Shown: one piece after another, positions 7,870 through 18,015 of the stretch
Position numbering within the stretch: position 1 is the first letter of the stretch
Layout: the number at the start of each line of letters is the position of its first letter
Origin: an uncultured Cycloclasticus sp.
Lineage (GTDB): Bacteria > Pseudomonadota > Gammaproteobacteria > Methylococcales > Cycloclasticaceae
Length of the DNA stretch: 64,000 bases
Direction of reading: 5' to 3'
Assembly (NCBI GenBank): GCA_913057515.1
Contig: CAJXOJ010000001.1
Span: 62,001 to 126,000 of the forward strand
Notes under the pieces: generated by a model
Told to the model about the DNA's origin: nothing
Seen by the model: only the letters and a program-made list of their open reading frames with translations
The model's database searches: none
Translations under genes and position numbers: made by a program

Positions 7870-9552
7870 TTACTTCATCACCTTTTTTATTTGCTCATAA
7901 TAATGATGAGCATAATTATCTAAAATATTTTTCCTTTCTTTTTCATCTATCTTTAAGGAAGTTAACCCCATTCTAGCTAACTCAATACTCGCTTCTATTG
8001 TGTCAGAAACCACTGCTGACGCACCTACTTCGAGTAATTGACTACACTCTGAGGAATTTCCGCCTCTTACGTAAATGGCCAAATCTGGGTTAGTTTTCCG
8101 CAAAGAAGAAACGATTAATTTTGAAGTCTCGAGGTTATTTACCGTTACGATCACTAAACGTGAGTCCCCAACGCCCACTGAATCGAGTAAATCTTTATTA
8201 CAAACATCCCCGTAGTACACCGGGAGTTTATCGGCTTGAGACTTTTTTACAATCTCTGCGTCTAAATCAATAGCGACAAATGGCTTCCCTGCTAACGTCA
8301 ATATATCCCCTATTCTGTGCCCAACACGACCAAAACCCGCCAATATTATAGGGGTGGATTGAGGCATAACCGTAGGTGAGGTGAGGGGGCCAACCTTATC
8401 CTTAATGACTACTTTCTTTGCCCATTCAGCTAATAAAGGCGTCATTAGCAGGCTCAGTAAGATAAGCAATAAAAGTTGTTGATGGATAGCAGGCTCTATA
8501 ATTCCTGACTCTAATGATAAGGAAAACAGCACCAGTGCAAACTCCCCACTTTGAGCTAAGAGCAATGACACGGCTAAACTCCTCCCTTTACCTAAACCAA
8601 ACAAATAGACTAGCGGGAATAAGGTCAATATTTTAATGCTGATAAGTAAAGCCACCATCCCCACTGAAAGCAACGGTTGCTCAATTAGCAAACTAAGGTT
8701 TAATGACATCCCCATGGTCATAAAAAACAAACCTAAAAGCAGGCCTCTAAAGGGTTTTATTTCAGAAACAACCTGATGCTTATAAGATGAATCAGACATC
8801 AGCATGCCTGCTATAAAAGCTCCCATCGCCATTGATAAGCCAATTTCCTCTGCAATCAACGACACCCCAATAACAATCAAGATAGCTGAGGCTGTAAAAA
8901 CTTCTGGAATTTTTGTTAATGCTATTCTATGAAGAATAGGGTGTAAGAAATAACGCCCAAATAAAATAACCAAGAGCAGAATGGCCATAGACTCTAAAAG
9001 AGCTAAACCTATATCATCACCAATACTTAATTCTGACACCCCTAAAAGGCTGACAAATGCTAATAAAGGCACAACAGCCAAGTCTTGCAAAAGAAGAATT
9101 GAGAATGATGTTCTACCGTAGGTCGACTTCAGCAAATGTTGCTCACTTAACAGCTGTAAAACAAAGGCTGTTGATGATAATGCTAAGGCTGGCCCAATAA
9201 TAGCCGCAGCTTTTAATGGTACATCAAAAACGTAATAACTAACGCCGACTAGGATTAGGCCCGTTATCAGCACCTGAAGGGTACCTAAACCAAAAACCAT
9301 TCGTTTCATTTGCCATAGCCGTGAAGGTTTAAGCTCTATCCCAATCACAAATAAAAGAAAGGCGATGCCTATTTCAGCAAAGTGGCTAATTTCAGTTAGG
9401 TTATTAACCAAACCCAAACCTGATGGGCCAACGGCCAAACCTGCAATTAGAAACCCCGGAACAGCGCCTAGTTTCAACGCTTGGCATACCGGCACCACGG
9501 CTACCGCAGCCACTAACAAAATTATTAAATCTCCTAGATAGGCTGATGACAT
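7870..9552 (-). CDS. Monovalent cation:proton antiporter-2 (CPA2, KefB/KefC-like) with TrkA-N domain
   Basis: 560 aa. The N-terminal ~380 residues are hydrophobic, with about a dozen membrane segments of the Na+/H+ exchanger fold (GVPGFLIAGLAVGPSGLG, GPALALSSTAFVLQLL). A cytosolic TrkA-N Rossmann domain follows, starting at PIILAGFGRVGHRIGDIL (GxGxxG). This is the layout of K+ efflux and K+/H+ antiporters; the transported ion cannot be assigned. It begins 10 bp after the nhaA stop, so it is the second gene of a two-gene ion-homeostasis operon. The C-terminus is shorter than full KefC. Confidence 0.85.
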   Translation of the reverse strand: MSSAYLGDLIILLVAAVAVVPVCQALKLGAVPGFLIAGLAVGPSGLGLVNNLTEISHFAEIGIAFLLFVIGIELKPSRLWQMKRMVFGLGTLQVLITGLILVGVSYYVFDVPLKAAAIIGPALALSSTAFVLQLLSEQHLLKSTYGRTSFSILLLQDLAVVPLLAFVSLLGVSELSIGDDIGLALLESMAILLLVILFGRYFLHPILHRIALTKIPEVFTASAILIVIGVSLIAEEIGLSMAMGAFIAGMLMSDSSYKHQVVSEIKPFRGLLLGLFFMTMGMSLNLSLLIEQPLLSVGMVALLISIKILTLFPLVYLFGLGKGRSLAVSLLLAQSGEFALVLFSLSLESGIIEPAIHQQLLLLILLSLLMTPLLAEWAKKVVIKDKVGPLTSPTVMPQSTPIILAGFGRVGHRIGDILTLAGKPFVAIDLDAEIVKKSQADKLPVYYGDVCNKDLLDSVGVGDSRLVIVTVNNLETSKLIVSSLRKTNPDLAIYVRGGNSSECSQLLEVGASAVVSDTIEASIELARMGLTSLKIDEKERKNILDNYAHHYYEQIKKVMK

Positions 9553-9562
9553 CTCTACACCC

Positions 9563-10732
9563 CTACAATGTAGAAGGTTTTCGGCATAACTTAAGGATCA
9601 AGTATCCAACAATTCCAGATGCAAACGAGCCCAATAAAATAGCCAGTTTATCGGTATATTGAAAGAGACTAGTATCTGTAAATGCAAGAGATACAATAAA
9701 TAAGCTCATCGTAAAACCGATACCGGTCAAAATAGAAACCCCATATAATTGCATCCAATTACTTCCATCAGGTAGAGCTGCTAATTTCAGCTTTATTGCT
9801 AACCAACTAAACCCAAACACACCCAACTGTTTACCTAAAAACAAACCCAGCATGATGCCAACCGGTACCGGACCTGCCATTTGATCTAACGATATATCCG
9901 TCACATTGACCCCAGCGTTAACGAACGCAAATAAAGGCAAAATAAGGAAAGCGACCCAGAAATGTAACCCATGTTCAATTTCTTTCAAGGGAGAAAACAC
10001 ACGGTTATTTTCACCCTTTCCAGTGATTGGAATAGTAAAAGCAAGTGCCACGCCCGCTAACGTGGCATGAACACCTGACTTTAGAACGCTGACCCACAAA
10101 ACGGCACCTACAAGAAAATAGGCTGATTTCTTACTCACACCTAAGAGGTTTAAACAAACAAGAACAAACAAAGATGCTCCAGCTACTGTTATTGATAAGG
10201 TAGATAAATCTGCGGTATAAAAAACAGCAATGATGATAATCGCACCTAAATCATCAATAATAGCTAGCGCCATCAAAAACACCTTAAGCGAGACAGGAAC
10301 ACGATTTCCTAATAAGGATAAGATACCTAACGCAAAAGCGATATCTGTTGCCGTTGGTATAGCCCAACCATCTATAGCTACAGGGTTATCTTTATTAAAA
10401 AAGTAATAAATAATGGCCGGAATAACCATTCCACCAACCGCAGCAAACCCGGGTAACGCGACTTGTTTTATGGATGACAAATGCCCTTCTATTATTTCAC
10501 GCTTGACCTCAAGCCCTATCAATAAAAAGAAAATAGCCATTAAACCATCACTCACCCAATGAGAAAGTGACTTATCAAGTTCTAACGGGCCAATGCGAAT
10601 TTCAACAGGTATATGTAAAAAATACTCATACACAGGTGACATAAAGCTATTACTAAATAAAAGAGCTAAAAAGGTTGCAAAAATTAACAGCACTCCACTA
10701 GCCGACTCCCTTTTTATAAACTCATCCAACAT
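9563..10732 (-). CDS. nhaA: Na+/H+ antiporter NhaA
   Basis: 389-aa protein with about twelve membrane segments and the NhaA signature ALAIIDDLGAIIIIAVFYT, carrying the paired aspartates used for Na+/H+ exchange. Length matches E. coli NhaA (388). A clear AGGAG lies shortly upstream of the ATG. It is first gene of an operon with the CPA2 antiporter at 7870-9552. Pairing of the two fits a marine or saline habitat, but this is inference. Confidence 0.92.
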   Translation of the reverse strand: MLDEFIKRESASGVLLIFATFLALLFSNSFMSPVYEYFLHIPVEIRIGPLELDKSLSHWVSDGLMAIFFLLIGLEVKREIIEGHLSSIKQVALPGFAAVGGMVIPAIIYYFFNKDNPVAIDGWAIPTATDIAFALGILSLLGNRVPVSLKVFLMALAIIDDLGAIIIIAVFYTADLSTLSITVAGASLFVLVCLNLLGVSKKSAYFLVGAVLWVSVLKSGVHATLAGVALAFTIPITGKGENNRVFSPLKEIEHGLHFWVAFLILPLFAFVNAGVNVTDISLDQMAGPVPVGIMLGLFLGKQLGVFGFSWLAIKLKLAALPDGSNWMQLYGVSILTGIGFTMSLFIVSLAFTDTSLFQYTDKLAILLGSFASGIVGYLILKLCRKPSTL

Positions 10733-11095
10733 GCTTTATTCTCCTAAATAATCTTCATTTGATAACATATTATTAACCGATTATTAATGATTGGGCTAAT
10801 AACTTCGTTACTAGTTCTTTGACGGTGATGGTATAAAAGATGCTCTTAAGCTTATTTACATCAATTATTGGTTTTACTTTGTACCGCCCTCACACTCTAA
10901 TGTTAGCCCAAGCCTGCTTTTAACACCGACTTATAAGCAATAAAAAGATAAAAACCTTAAGTTTTTTTTAAAATTTCATATACGAATTCACTTTTAAATA
11001 AGCATGATGATTATTAACCCTCCTTAAACCACATTTAGACAAAGATTTGGTTAAGAACGAGAAGCATTATGAAAGCATGTATGGCCTATTTTTTT
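10733..11095. other. Intergenic region between nhaA and the LonB-like gene
   Basis: 363 bp, AT-rich. It must hold the nhaA promoter and the 3' end of the LonB-like transcript. I see an AGGAG ribosome site before nhaA and poly-T/poly-A tracts around 10960, but no convincing hairpin terminator, RNA gene or conserved ORF. A reading frame of 11 codons from an ATG near 11069 is too short to support. Confidence 0.4.
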
Positions 11096-13483
11096 CTACG
11101 TTAATCGCGCTCTTGTCGTCAGTTCTGCAAAATTCCTAAGTTGATTAATAATTTTATGGTTGATGGAGCCTACAGGAAATTCCCCATCGGGGAGATTTGC
11201 TCCAATATCTTCCCCAGTTAACAACCTCATTGCCTCATCAACTGACTTGACCGTATAAACTGCAAATCGCCCATTACTAACAGCCTCGACAACCTCATTC
11301 GAAAGCATTAAATTAACCTGATTACTTGCAGGAATAATGACACCTTGAGAGCCTGTCAACCCTCGGGCTTTACAGATATCAAAAAAACCCTCAATCTTCT
11401 CGTTTACTCCACCCACTGACTGCACCTCGCCCAGCTGGCTAACAGAGCCTGTTACTGCAATATCTTGACGAAGCGAAACATTAACTAACGCAGATAATAG
11501 TGCACATAATTCAGCCAGCGACGCGCTATCACCATCGATAAAGCCATAAGATTGCTCAATGGCAATATGAGCTGTAATCGCAAGAGGAAATTCCTTAGCA
11601 TATCGCCCACACAGGTATCCCGATAATAACAAAACACCTTTTGAATGCACTGCCATCCCTAACTTTACTTCACGTTCAATATCCACAACTCCAGCCGTTC
11701 CTGGGTGAGCGGTGGCTGTTATACGCATTGGACTACCAAAGCGAGTCTCGCCCACTTGAATAATTGACAAGCCATTTACCTGCCCAACTGCATTACCACT
11801 GGTTGATATCTGCATGACTCCGGATACCACATCTTCTAACGTACGGTCCCGTAAGCGGGCATTTCTATACTGACGCGCCTCAAACGTTTGCTGGAGATGC
11901 TCAACTTCAATTTTCTCGTGATTACAAAGCCCTCTTTGATGGTTAGCCTCTACTATAACCTCCATTATCAGGTCAATCTGTGAAGAAATTTTATGTTGGT
12001 GCTCGGCAAGGCGGCAGCCATATTCAGCCATCAACGCTATGGCTTCAGGAGTAAGTTCAGCAAGATTCAAATTTGCCGCTTTTGAGTGAATAAAATAAGC
12101 AAACTGTTGGAGGTTTTCTTGGTTTACTTCAAAGTCTGTACTGAAATCAACAAACACCTGAAAAAGCTCACCAAACTCACGGTCAAGTTCTGCCAAAGCG
12201 TAATAGACATCATGTGGCCCAATTAATATTAGTTTTACATTAAGTGGAACAGGCTCTGGTTTTAGGCTAAAAAGATGACCTAGCGCTACTTCATTAGACG
12301 AAATTTCTGTGCTAATTTTACCTTCACGTAACGCACGTTTCAGCGCCCCCCATACTTGAGGCTCATTGATAACTTTTTCAATATCGAGTAGCAAGTAACC
12401 CCCGTTCGCACGGTGTAAGGCTCCTGCCACGATATTTTGAAAATCAATTATTGAAGCCTCTTTCTCTGGAGAGGCGTTAATTTGTCCAAATAAATTTGCA
12501 TAACTGGGGTTAGACTCACACACAATCGGCAGACCAGACTCAACACCTGAACGTACCAATAAATTAGGCCTATATAATTCCGCTAGCAGCTGTCTCTTCC
12601 CAGCAATTTGTTTATTAGATTCGTCTTCACTTGAACTTGCAAAGTTCTCACTAATAATTTTTGGCAAGTGCTTCATAATTTGTGCCAGATAAAGAAGCAC
12701 CCCAGCATCCCCTTGATACGTTTGATGCAGGTTATCAAATAATGGTTTTAATGACTGACTAATGGTTTGCTGAATCAGCAACCGTAGCTTTTCATTCAAG
12801 TCTCGTTGCCACTGTGGAAGCTCTAATAAAACATTATTAAGTTGATTTTCGAGTTGAATAACGTGCTGGTGGAACACATCCCTTTCTGTTCCAACCATTT
12901 GAGCAAAAGCCGTTTCATCCGCTATTTCCCCTTTAATAATGGGCGTAAAAGTAATAGAACTATTTTCACGAAAAAGGGCAATCTTTTTGGAAGCAGCCGA
13001 ACGCTCAATAATAGCGATTGCTTTTTCATAGGCCTCATCATAAAGCCGTTGGATTGCATTCTTCTTCTGTAAAAATGACGGGAGCTCAAAAACCGATGGA
13101 AACGTTACTAAAAGTGATTCAATTAATGAATCAATGTCTTCTTGTAATTTTTTCCCACGCTGCTCTGGGAGACTAATGCAGTGTGGCTCTACAGGGTTTT
13201 CAAAATTATTAACATACAACCAGTCATCAGGCGTGTTACCACAGGTTGCGATTGGCGTTAGGTAGTTGATAATATATTGAGTTCGCCCTGTGCCAGCATC
13301 ACCTGCTACATAGAGGTTGTAGCCCACCTCATTAATACTGATACCGAACTCAAGTGCGCGAGTTGCTCTTGGTTGCCCTAACAGTTGATTAAAATCGGGC
13401 GCTTCGGCAACGGGATCAAAGTTTAGTTGATCAGCGTGAATTTGCTTTGTTAACTGCTTTGCGATCAGTTTGTTTTGCTGCAT
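11096..13483 (-). CDS. LonB-like ATP-dependent protease (YcbZ/Lon-related, AAA_32 + S16)
   Basis: 795 aa. It has an N-terminal helical domain, an ATPase with a degenerate Walker A (GDAGTGRT, residues ~57-64) and Walker B-like GGYLLLDIEKV, then a C-terminal Lon (S16) protease domain. The catalytic Ser lies in GDSASLAELCALLSAL and the Lys is expected in the GGVNEKIEGFFDICK block. This is the Lon-like family typified by E. coli YcbZ, distinct from LonA. It is cytoplasmic, presumably acting in protein quality control. It stands alone, flanked by non-coding DNA on both sides. Confidence 0.85.
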   Translation of the reverse strand: MQQNKLIAKQLTKQIHADQLNFDPVAEAPDFNQLLGQPRATRALEFGISINEVGYNLYVAGDAGTGRTQYIINYLTPIATCGNTPDDWLYVNNFENPVEPHCISLPEQRGKKLQEDIDSLIESLLVTFPSVFELPSFLQKKNAIQRLYDEAYEKAIAIIERSAASKKIALFRENSSITFTPIIKGEIADETAFAQMVGTERDVFHQHVIQLENQLNNVLLELPQWQRDLNEKLRLLIQQTISQSLKPLFDNLHQTYQGDAGVLLYLAQIMKHLPKIISENFASSSEDESNKQIAGKRQLLAELYRPNLLVRSGVESGLPIVCESNPSYANLFGQINASPEKEASIIDFQNIVAGALHRANGGYLLLDIEKVINEPQVWGALKRALREGKISTEISSNEVALGHLFSLKPEPVPLNVKLILIGPHDVYYALAELDREFGELFQVFVDFSTDFEVNQENLQQFAYFIHSKAANLNLAELTPEAIALMAEYGCRLAEHQHKISSQIDLIMEVIVEANHQRGLCNHEKIEVEHLQQTFEARQYRNARLRDRTLEDVVSGVMQISTSGNAVGQVNGLSIIQVGETRFGSPMRITATAHPGTAGVVDIEREVKLGMAVHSKGVLLLSGYLCGRYAKEFPLAITAHIAIEQSYGFIDGDSASLAELCALLSALVNVSLRQDIAVTGSVSQLGEVQSVGGVNEKIEGFFDICKARGLTGSQGVIIPASNQVNLMLSNEVVEAVSNGRFAVYTVKSVDEAMRLLTGEDIGANLPDGEFPVGSINHKIINQLRNFAELTTRARLT

Positions 13484-13697
13484 ATCACCCTTCCATATAA
13501 AAACCTACACGTTAATTACAAATGCAGCGCCTGTCTATATTAAAGGCTTAAACGCTTACCCCTAAGGTCGTTGCTCTGGCATAGGGAGCATCGTCTTTGA
13601 TAAGGTAATGATGCGATAAATCATCAGGCATTTAAACAACTTGTCCCATAAAAACTGGGGCTCTCAGCCTATAGAATATTCCTGCTTTTCATTGTCG

Positions 13698-14867
13698 TTA
13701 CTCAAACTGCCGTTTGAAACGCCCAACACCAAACATAAACATCACGCTTCCTAGCAAGGTAAGCCCCAGTAATGAATCCCATAAAACAGCCAATCCCGCG
13801 CCTTTGAGCAATATGCCATAGGCCATTTCAATGTAGTAATACAGAGGAGAAAGGTACATGGCTTGGCGAATGCCATCCGGCATAGCTTCTGGTGGTGTCC
13901 AAGCACCGGACAACAGAATAATGGGCATCATAATCATAATGACTAACATAGCAGCCTGCGCTAAATTCCGGCTTATGGTTGAGATAAAAAGCCCTAACCC
14001 TGACATTGCAAAGGTATAGAGTGCCGTCACTAAAAAAAACAGTGGCAGACTGCCTTTTATTGGAATCTCAAAGAAGCCATAAAGAACGAATCCAACACTC
14101 ACTGCGGTGCCTATTAAAATAACCAATGTCATCGAGATCACTTTCGACAGCATTATTTGCATGGGTGTTAGCGGAGAAACCAATAGCTGTTCAATGGTTC
14201 CTCGCTCTTTTTCTCGTACCGCGGCGGCGGCAGGCAGCATCATTGCCAAGATAGTAATAACCGTTAGGAGTTCTGAAATGGACATAAACCAGGCATCTTT
14301 CTGGTTGGGGTTGTACCAAACACGGTGTCGGTCATCAAGCATCGGTACCCTTTCCAAACCCTCGCCTGTTAAGCCCATTCGTTGTAGTGCCACATCAAAC
14401 CCATATTGACCAATAATTTGCGCGCTGTAACTAGCCGCTAAGGTGCCCAGCACGGTATTACTAGCACCAACTTGTACTTGTACAGCCGTCGGTTTTCCTT
14501 GTAGTAGGTCTTGCTGAAACTTAGGGGGAATATCCAGTACGACCAGGGCTTCACCTTGATCTAATAACCGAATCCCCTCCTTCTCATTAAGAATTTCACC
14601 CGACAGCTTAAAATAGGGTGGTTGAAAGCGATAAATAAGCTCACGAGACGCCATGCTATGGTCTGAATCATGCACAAAAACCGCACCTTGGTTAAGGTCC
14701 ATCTTAACCCCACCGGCCATCATAATATCTAAGGTAAACAAATAAAGAACCGCACAAACCAAGACGGTATCACGCCCAAGTTGTAAGAGTTCTTTGCCGG
14801 TCATGGCCATCATTCTTATCCACCAATGGTAGCTTTTTCCTTCGGTTATTCGTGCTAGCAACCTCAT
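13698..14867 (-). CDS. ABC-2 type transporter permease (YhhJ/YbhR-like)
   Basis: 389-aa ABC-2 permease: an N-terminal membrane helix, a large periplasmic domain (~60-190), then about five C-terminal helices. The linker REKERGTIEQLLVSPLTPMQIMLSK is the usual signature of these exporter permeases. It is last gene of a four-gene operon (HlyD, double ATPase, permease, permease). Its start overlaps the preceding permease stop by 4 bases. It most likely forms a heterodimeric channel with the product of 14864-16018. The substrate is unknown; homologous systems export drugs or other small molecules. Confidence 0.85.
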   Translation of the reverse strand: MRLLARITEGKSYHWWIRMMAMTGKELLQLGRDTVLVCAVLYLFTLDIMMAGGVKMDLNQGAVFVHDSDHSMASRELIYRFQPPYFKLSGEILNEKEGIRLLDQGEALVVLDIPPKFQQDLLQGKPTAVQVQVGASNTVLGTLAASYSAQIIGQYGFDVALQRMGLTGEGLERVPMLDDRHRVWYNPNQKDAWFMSISELLTVITILAMMLPAAAAVREKERGTIEQLLVSPLTPMQIMLSKVISMTLVILIGTAVSVGFVLYGFFEIPIKGSLPLFFLVTALYTFAMSGLGLFISTISRNLAQAAMLVIMIMMPIILLSGAWTPPEAMPDGIRQAMYLSPLYYYIEMAYGILLKGAGLAVLWDSLLGLTLLGSVMFMFGVGRFKRQFE

Positions 14868-16018
14868 GCTTTCACCCGTTTATGAAAAAGGTTGTAAGAG
14901 ATCACCCACAGGATAATCGTATAAAGCAGCAAGGCAGCAACACGTGTCCATAGCTCCTCCACTCCAATACCTTTAAGGAAGCTCCCAAGCGCAATATCGG
15001 TGTAGTACATCGCGGGAAATAGGTGTGCTTCAAATTGCGAAGCGGCATCCATTGAGGCAATGGGAACCAATAGTCCAGAATAAAGCACCGCGGGCACAAT
15101 GGTCACAACCACGGTCAGCATCATTGCCGATACCTGCGTTTTTGAGAAGAGAGAAACCAGCAAGCCAATACCGGTTGTGCAGGTCACGTAAATAACAGAG
15201 GCGATAAAGAAAAAAACAGGATCACCTTTAAACGGCGCACCAAACGCAAAGATCGCTATCAGCCAGAGAATCACCACATTAATGCAGGAAATGACCACAT
15301 AAGGGAATAACTTACCCATTAAAAATTCACCACGGGTGACGGTTGATGAATAAATATTGTAAATTGATCCGTTCTCTTTTTCCCTGACAATCCCTAATGC
15401 GGTTAAGAATGGCGGTGTCATCAAGAGAATAAACATCATCATGGCTGGGGCGATGGACCAAATACTCCTGAGTTCCTGATTGTACAAATAGCGTAGTTGA
15501 ATTTTTATAGGGCTCATGAATGCGGCAGCTTGTTCAGCTGTTACACCCATTTTTTGGCTGATATACGCGGTGAGTAATTGGGTGTTGAAGGCATTATTGA
15601 TGGCGGCCACATACCCTTTACTGGTCGATGTACGAAATGGAAAGGTGCCATCAATGAGTGATTGAACCGCGATAGGCCGCCCAGACAATAAGGTTTCCTG
15701 AAACTTTGGTGGTACGATAATCGCAAAACGAATTTTACTGCCCGCGATTAAATTATCGATCTCGTCCTCATTTTCAACATCGCCTTGATAATCAAAATAG
15801 CGAGAATCGATAAATTGGTGGAGGTAATCACGGCTCATGGCCGAACGGTCTTGATCAAGAACGGCAAAAGGAATGTTTTCAACATCCATCTTAATACCGT
15901 AACCAAAAACCAACATCATTGAAATGGGTACAACAAACGCAAGCGAGAGAAACAGCCTGTCGCGCAGAATCTCCCGCCATTCTTTAACAGCCAATGTCTT
16001 AACCCGGTTAATCTTCAT
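14864..16018 (-). CDS. ABC-2 type transporter permease (YbhS-like)
   Basis: 384 aa with the same architecture as its downstream partner: helix near residues 22-44, extracytoplasmic domain, and REKENGSIYNIYSSTVTRGEFLMGK before the C-terminal helices. It overlaps both neighbours by 4 bases (ATGA-type), indicating tight translational coupling with the ATPase and the second permease. It is an inner-membrane half-channel of the exporter. Confidence 0.85.
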   Translation of the reverse strand: MKINRVKTLAVKEWREILRDRLFLSLAFVVPISMMLVFGYGIKMDVENIPFAVLDQDRSAMSRDYLHQFIDSRYFDYQGDVENEDEIDNLIAGSKIRFAIIVPPKFQETLLSGRPIAVQSLIDGTFPFRTSTSKGYVAAINNAFNTQLLTAYISQKMGVTAEQAAAFMSPIKIQLRYLYNQELRSIWSIAPAMMMFILLMTPPFLTALGIVREKENGSIYNIYSSTVTRGEFLMGKLFPYVVISCINVVILWLIAIFAFGAPFKGDPVFFFIASVIYVTCTTGIGLLVSLFSKTQVSAMMLTVVVTIVPAVLYSGLLVPIASMDAASQFEAHLFPAMYYTDIALGSFLKGIGVEELWTRVAALLLYTIILWVISYNLFHKRVKA

Positions 16019-18015
16019 GGTTGCTCCGCTTCACTTTCGTGCGTCATCACTTGGTGGACAAAGACATCTTCTAAGCTGGGTGGATGGGGCGCTATTGAGT
16101 GCAAAACAACCTGATTTGCCGTTAATAAGGGTTCAATCTGTTGGCGTACTAACTGAGGCGCTTTAGCAAGCAAGTGAATTTTTTTACCAAATAGAGCCGC
16201 TTGTTCATAGCCGGCCTGTTCAATTAACTTAAGGGCTAATAGGGGCTTATCTGTGCTAATTTCTAAAAGCTCCCCGGCGGCTTCAACTAAAGCCTTTTTC
16301 ATCTGCGCCGGTGTTGCATCGGCAATGATACGCCCTGCATACATCAGCGCTAAATGGTCACAGTGTTCTGCCTCACTCATATAATGTGTGGTAACGAGAA
16401 TAGCCACCTGTTCAACGCGCGCCATTTGTATCAAAATATCCCAAAAACGTCGCCGCCCTAGTGGATCAACACCTGAAGTTGGCTCATCCAAAAACAATAC
16501 TGTCGGCTTGTGTACCAAGGCACAGCCTAAGGCTAACCTTTGGCGAATCCCCATCGGCAATGCACCAGCCAAACGTGTCTCAACACCTTGTAATCCGGCT
16601 GTTGCAATCACCCAATCGACTCGCTGCTTTAACTGCTGACGAGGTACCGCATAAATACGCGCATAGAGGCGAATGTTTTCGAGTACAGTCATATCCTGAT
16701 AGAGCGAAAATGCCTGAGACATATAACCAATACGCTCTTTAATAGCCTGGGTCGCGCGCAGCATATCTTGACCAGCCACCTTACCTTCCCCACCGGTCGG
16801 TCGCAGGATGCCCGTTAACATTTTAAAAACCGTTGATTTACCCGCACCATTAGCACCGAGAAGGCCAAAAATCTCACCCTGTTTAACTTGAAAACTAACG
16901 TGATCGACTGCCCTGAAATTACCAAAATCACGGCATAGATTGTCTGCTTCAATGGCTAATTCGTCTTTCTTCGATGCGTCTACTTCACTTTCTTTATGGG
17001 TGTTAATTGCTGGCGCTGTATCACTCTCTGTCAAATGAGCCTGATTCAACAAGGCAATAAATGCATCCTCCATCTCAGGTTTTGAGGCATGTATCGAACT
17101 AAGCTCTTGATCTGATAACAAAGACGTTATCTGCTTGATCGCTGCGGCTTCTTCGCGCCCTTCAGCAAACACCCGCAGTAATGCACCCACGGCTTCAACC
17201 TGTTGGAATATAGGCTTGAGTTGTGACAAAGCAGCGGCTTGAGGGTGTGCCACTAGCTCCACCAGCGTGCCTGGAACGTTAGCAATAATTTGACTCGGCT
17301 CACCAGCGGCAATCACTTTGCCCGCGTACATTAAGGAAAGCTGTTGGAATCGGGTCGCTTCATCCATATAGGCGGTGGACACCAAAGCAGCAATATTCTG
17401 CTCCCGTAATAATGCCGTCAAAATAGCCCAGAAATCGCGTCGAGAAACGGGGTCAACGCCTGTTGTCGGCTCATCTAAAATAATAAGCTCAGGTTCATGA
17501 ATTAAGGTACAGACTAACCCCAGTTTTTGTTTCATTCCCCCAGATAATAATTTCATGGGGCGGTCAGTAAATTTATCTAGTCGGGTCATGGCCAATAACT
17601 TACGCTTTCGGCTAATCAGCTGTTCGGGGGATACCTCTCGAAGTTGAGCAAAAAAATCGATATTTTCTTCTACCGATAATTCTCCATAAAGGTTTTGCCC
17701 CAAACCCTGCGGCATAAACCCAATTCGCCCTTTCACTGATTCAGCACTCACTTCCGAAGAAATCAACGTACCAAAAACCTCAACGCTACCACTGTCGTAG
17801 GTCAGTATTCCGGAAATTGCTTTCATCAGTGAGCTTTTACCCGCCCCATCAGGGCCAATTAAACCGTAAATTTCACCCTTTTGAATGGCAAAACTAACCC
17901 CTTCCACTGCGATCTGTTTACGGTAGCGCTTATGGAAATTTTGAACATTAACAACCCAATCAGATTGGTCGGGTGTTACCAATGCGGCTTCTCCCACTCG
18001 ATACCTTCTTTCCAC
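16015..18015 (-). CDS. ABC exporter ATPase with two fused nucleotide-binding domains (YbhF/RbbA-type)
   Basis: 666 aa with two ABC domains in one chain. NBD1 has Walker A GPDGAGKSS, signature LSGGMKQKLGL and Walker B LIILDEPTTGVDP. NBD2 has GANGAGKST, a degenerate signature LPMGIRQRLAL and LFLDEPTSGVDP. A charged linker (~330-355) joins them. It powers the two permeases encoded downstream. The start overlaps the 3' end of the hlyD-type gene by 40 bp. That is unusual enough that a later start is possible, but no other Met precedes NBD1. Confidence 0.88.
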   Translation of the reverse strand: MERRYRVGEAALVTPDQSDWVVNVQNFHKRYRKQIAVEGVSFAIQKGEIYGLIGPDGAGKSSLMKAISGILTYDSGSVEVFGTLISSEVSAESVKGRIGFMPQGLGQNLYGELSVEENIDFFAQLREVSPEQLISRKRKLLAMTRLDKFTDRPMKLLSGGMKQKLGLVCTLIHEPELIILDEPTTGVDPVSRRDFWAILTALLREQNIAALVSTAYMDEATRFQQLSLMYAGKVIAAGEPSQIIANVPGTLVELVAHPQAAALSQLKPIFQQVEAVGALLRVFAEGREEAAAIKQITSLLSDQELSSIHASKPEMEDAFIALLNQAHLTESDTAPAINTHKESEVDASKKDELAIEADNLCRDFGNFRAVDHVSFQVKQGEIFGLLGANGAGKSTVFKMLTGILRPTGGEGKVAGQDMLRATQAIKERIGYMSQAFSLYQDMTVLENIRLYARIYAVPRQQLKQRVDWVIATAGLQGVETRLAGALPMGIRQRLALGCALVHKPTVLFLDEPTSGVDPLGRRRFWDILIQMARVEQVAILVTTHYMSEAEHCDHLALMYAGRIIADATPAQMKKALVEAAGELLEISTDKPLLALKLIEQAGYEQAALFGKKIHLLAKAPQLVRQQIEPLLTANQVVLHSIAPHPPSLEDVFVHQVMTHESEAEQP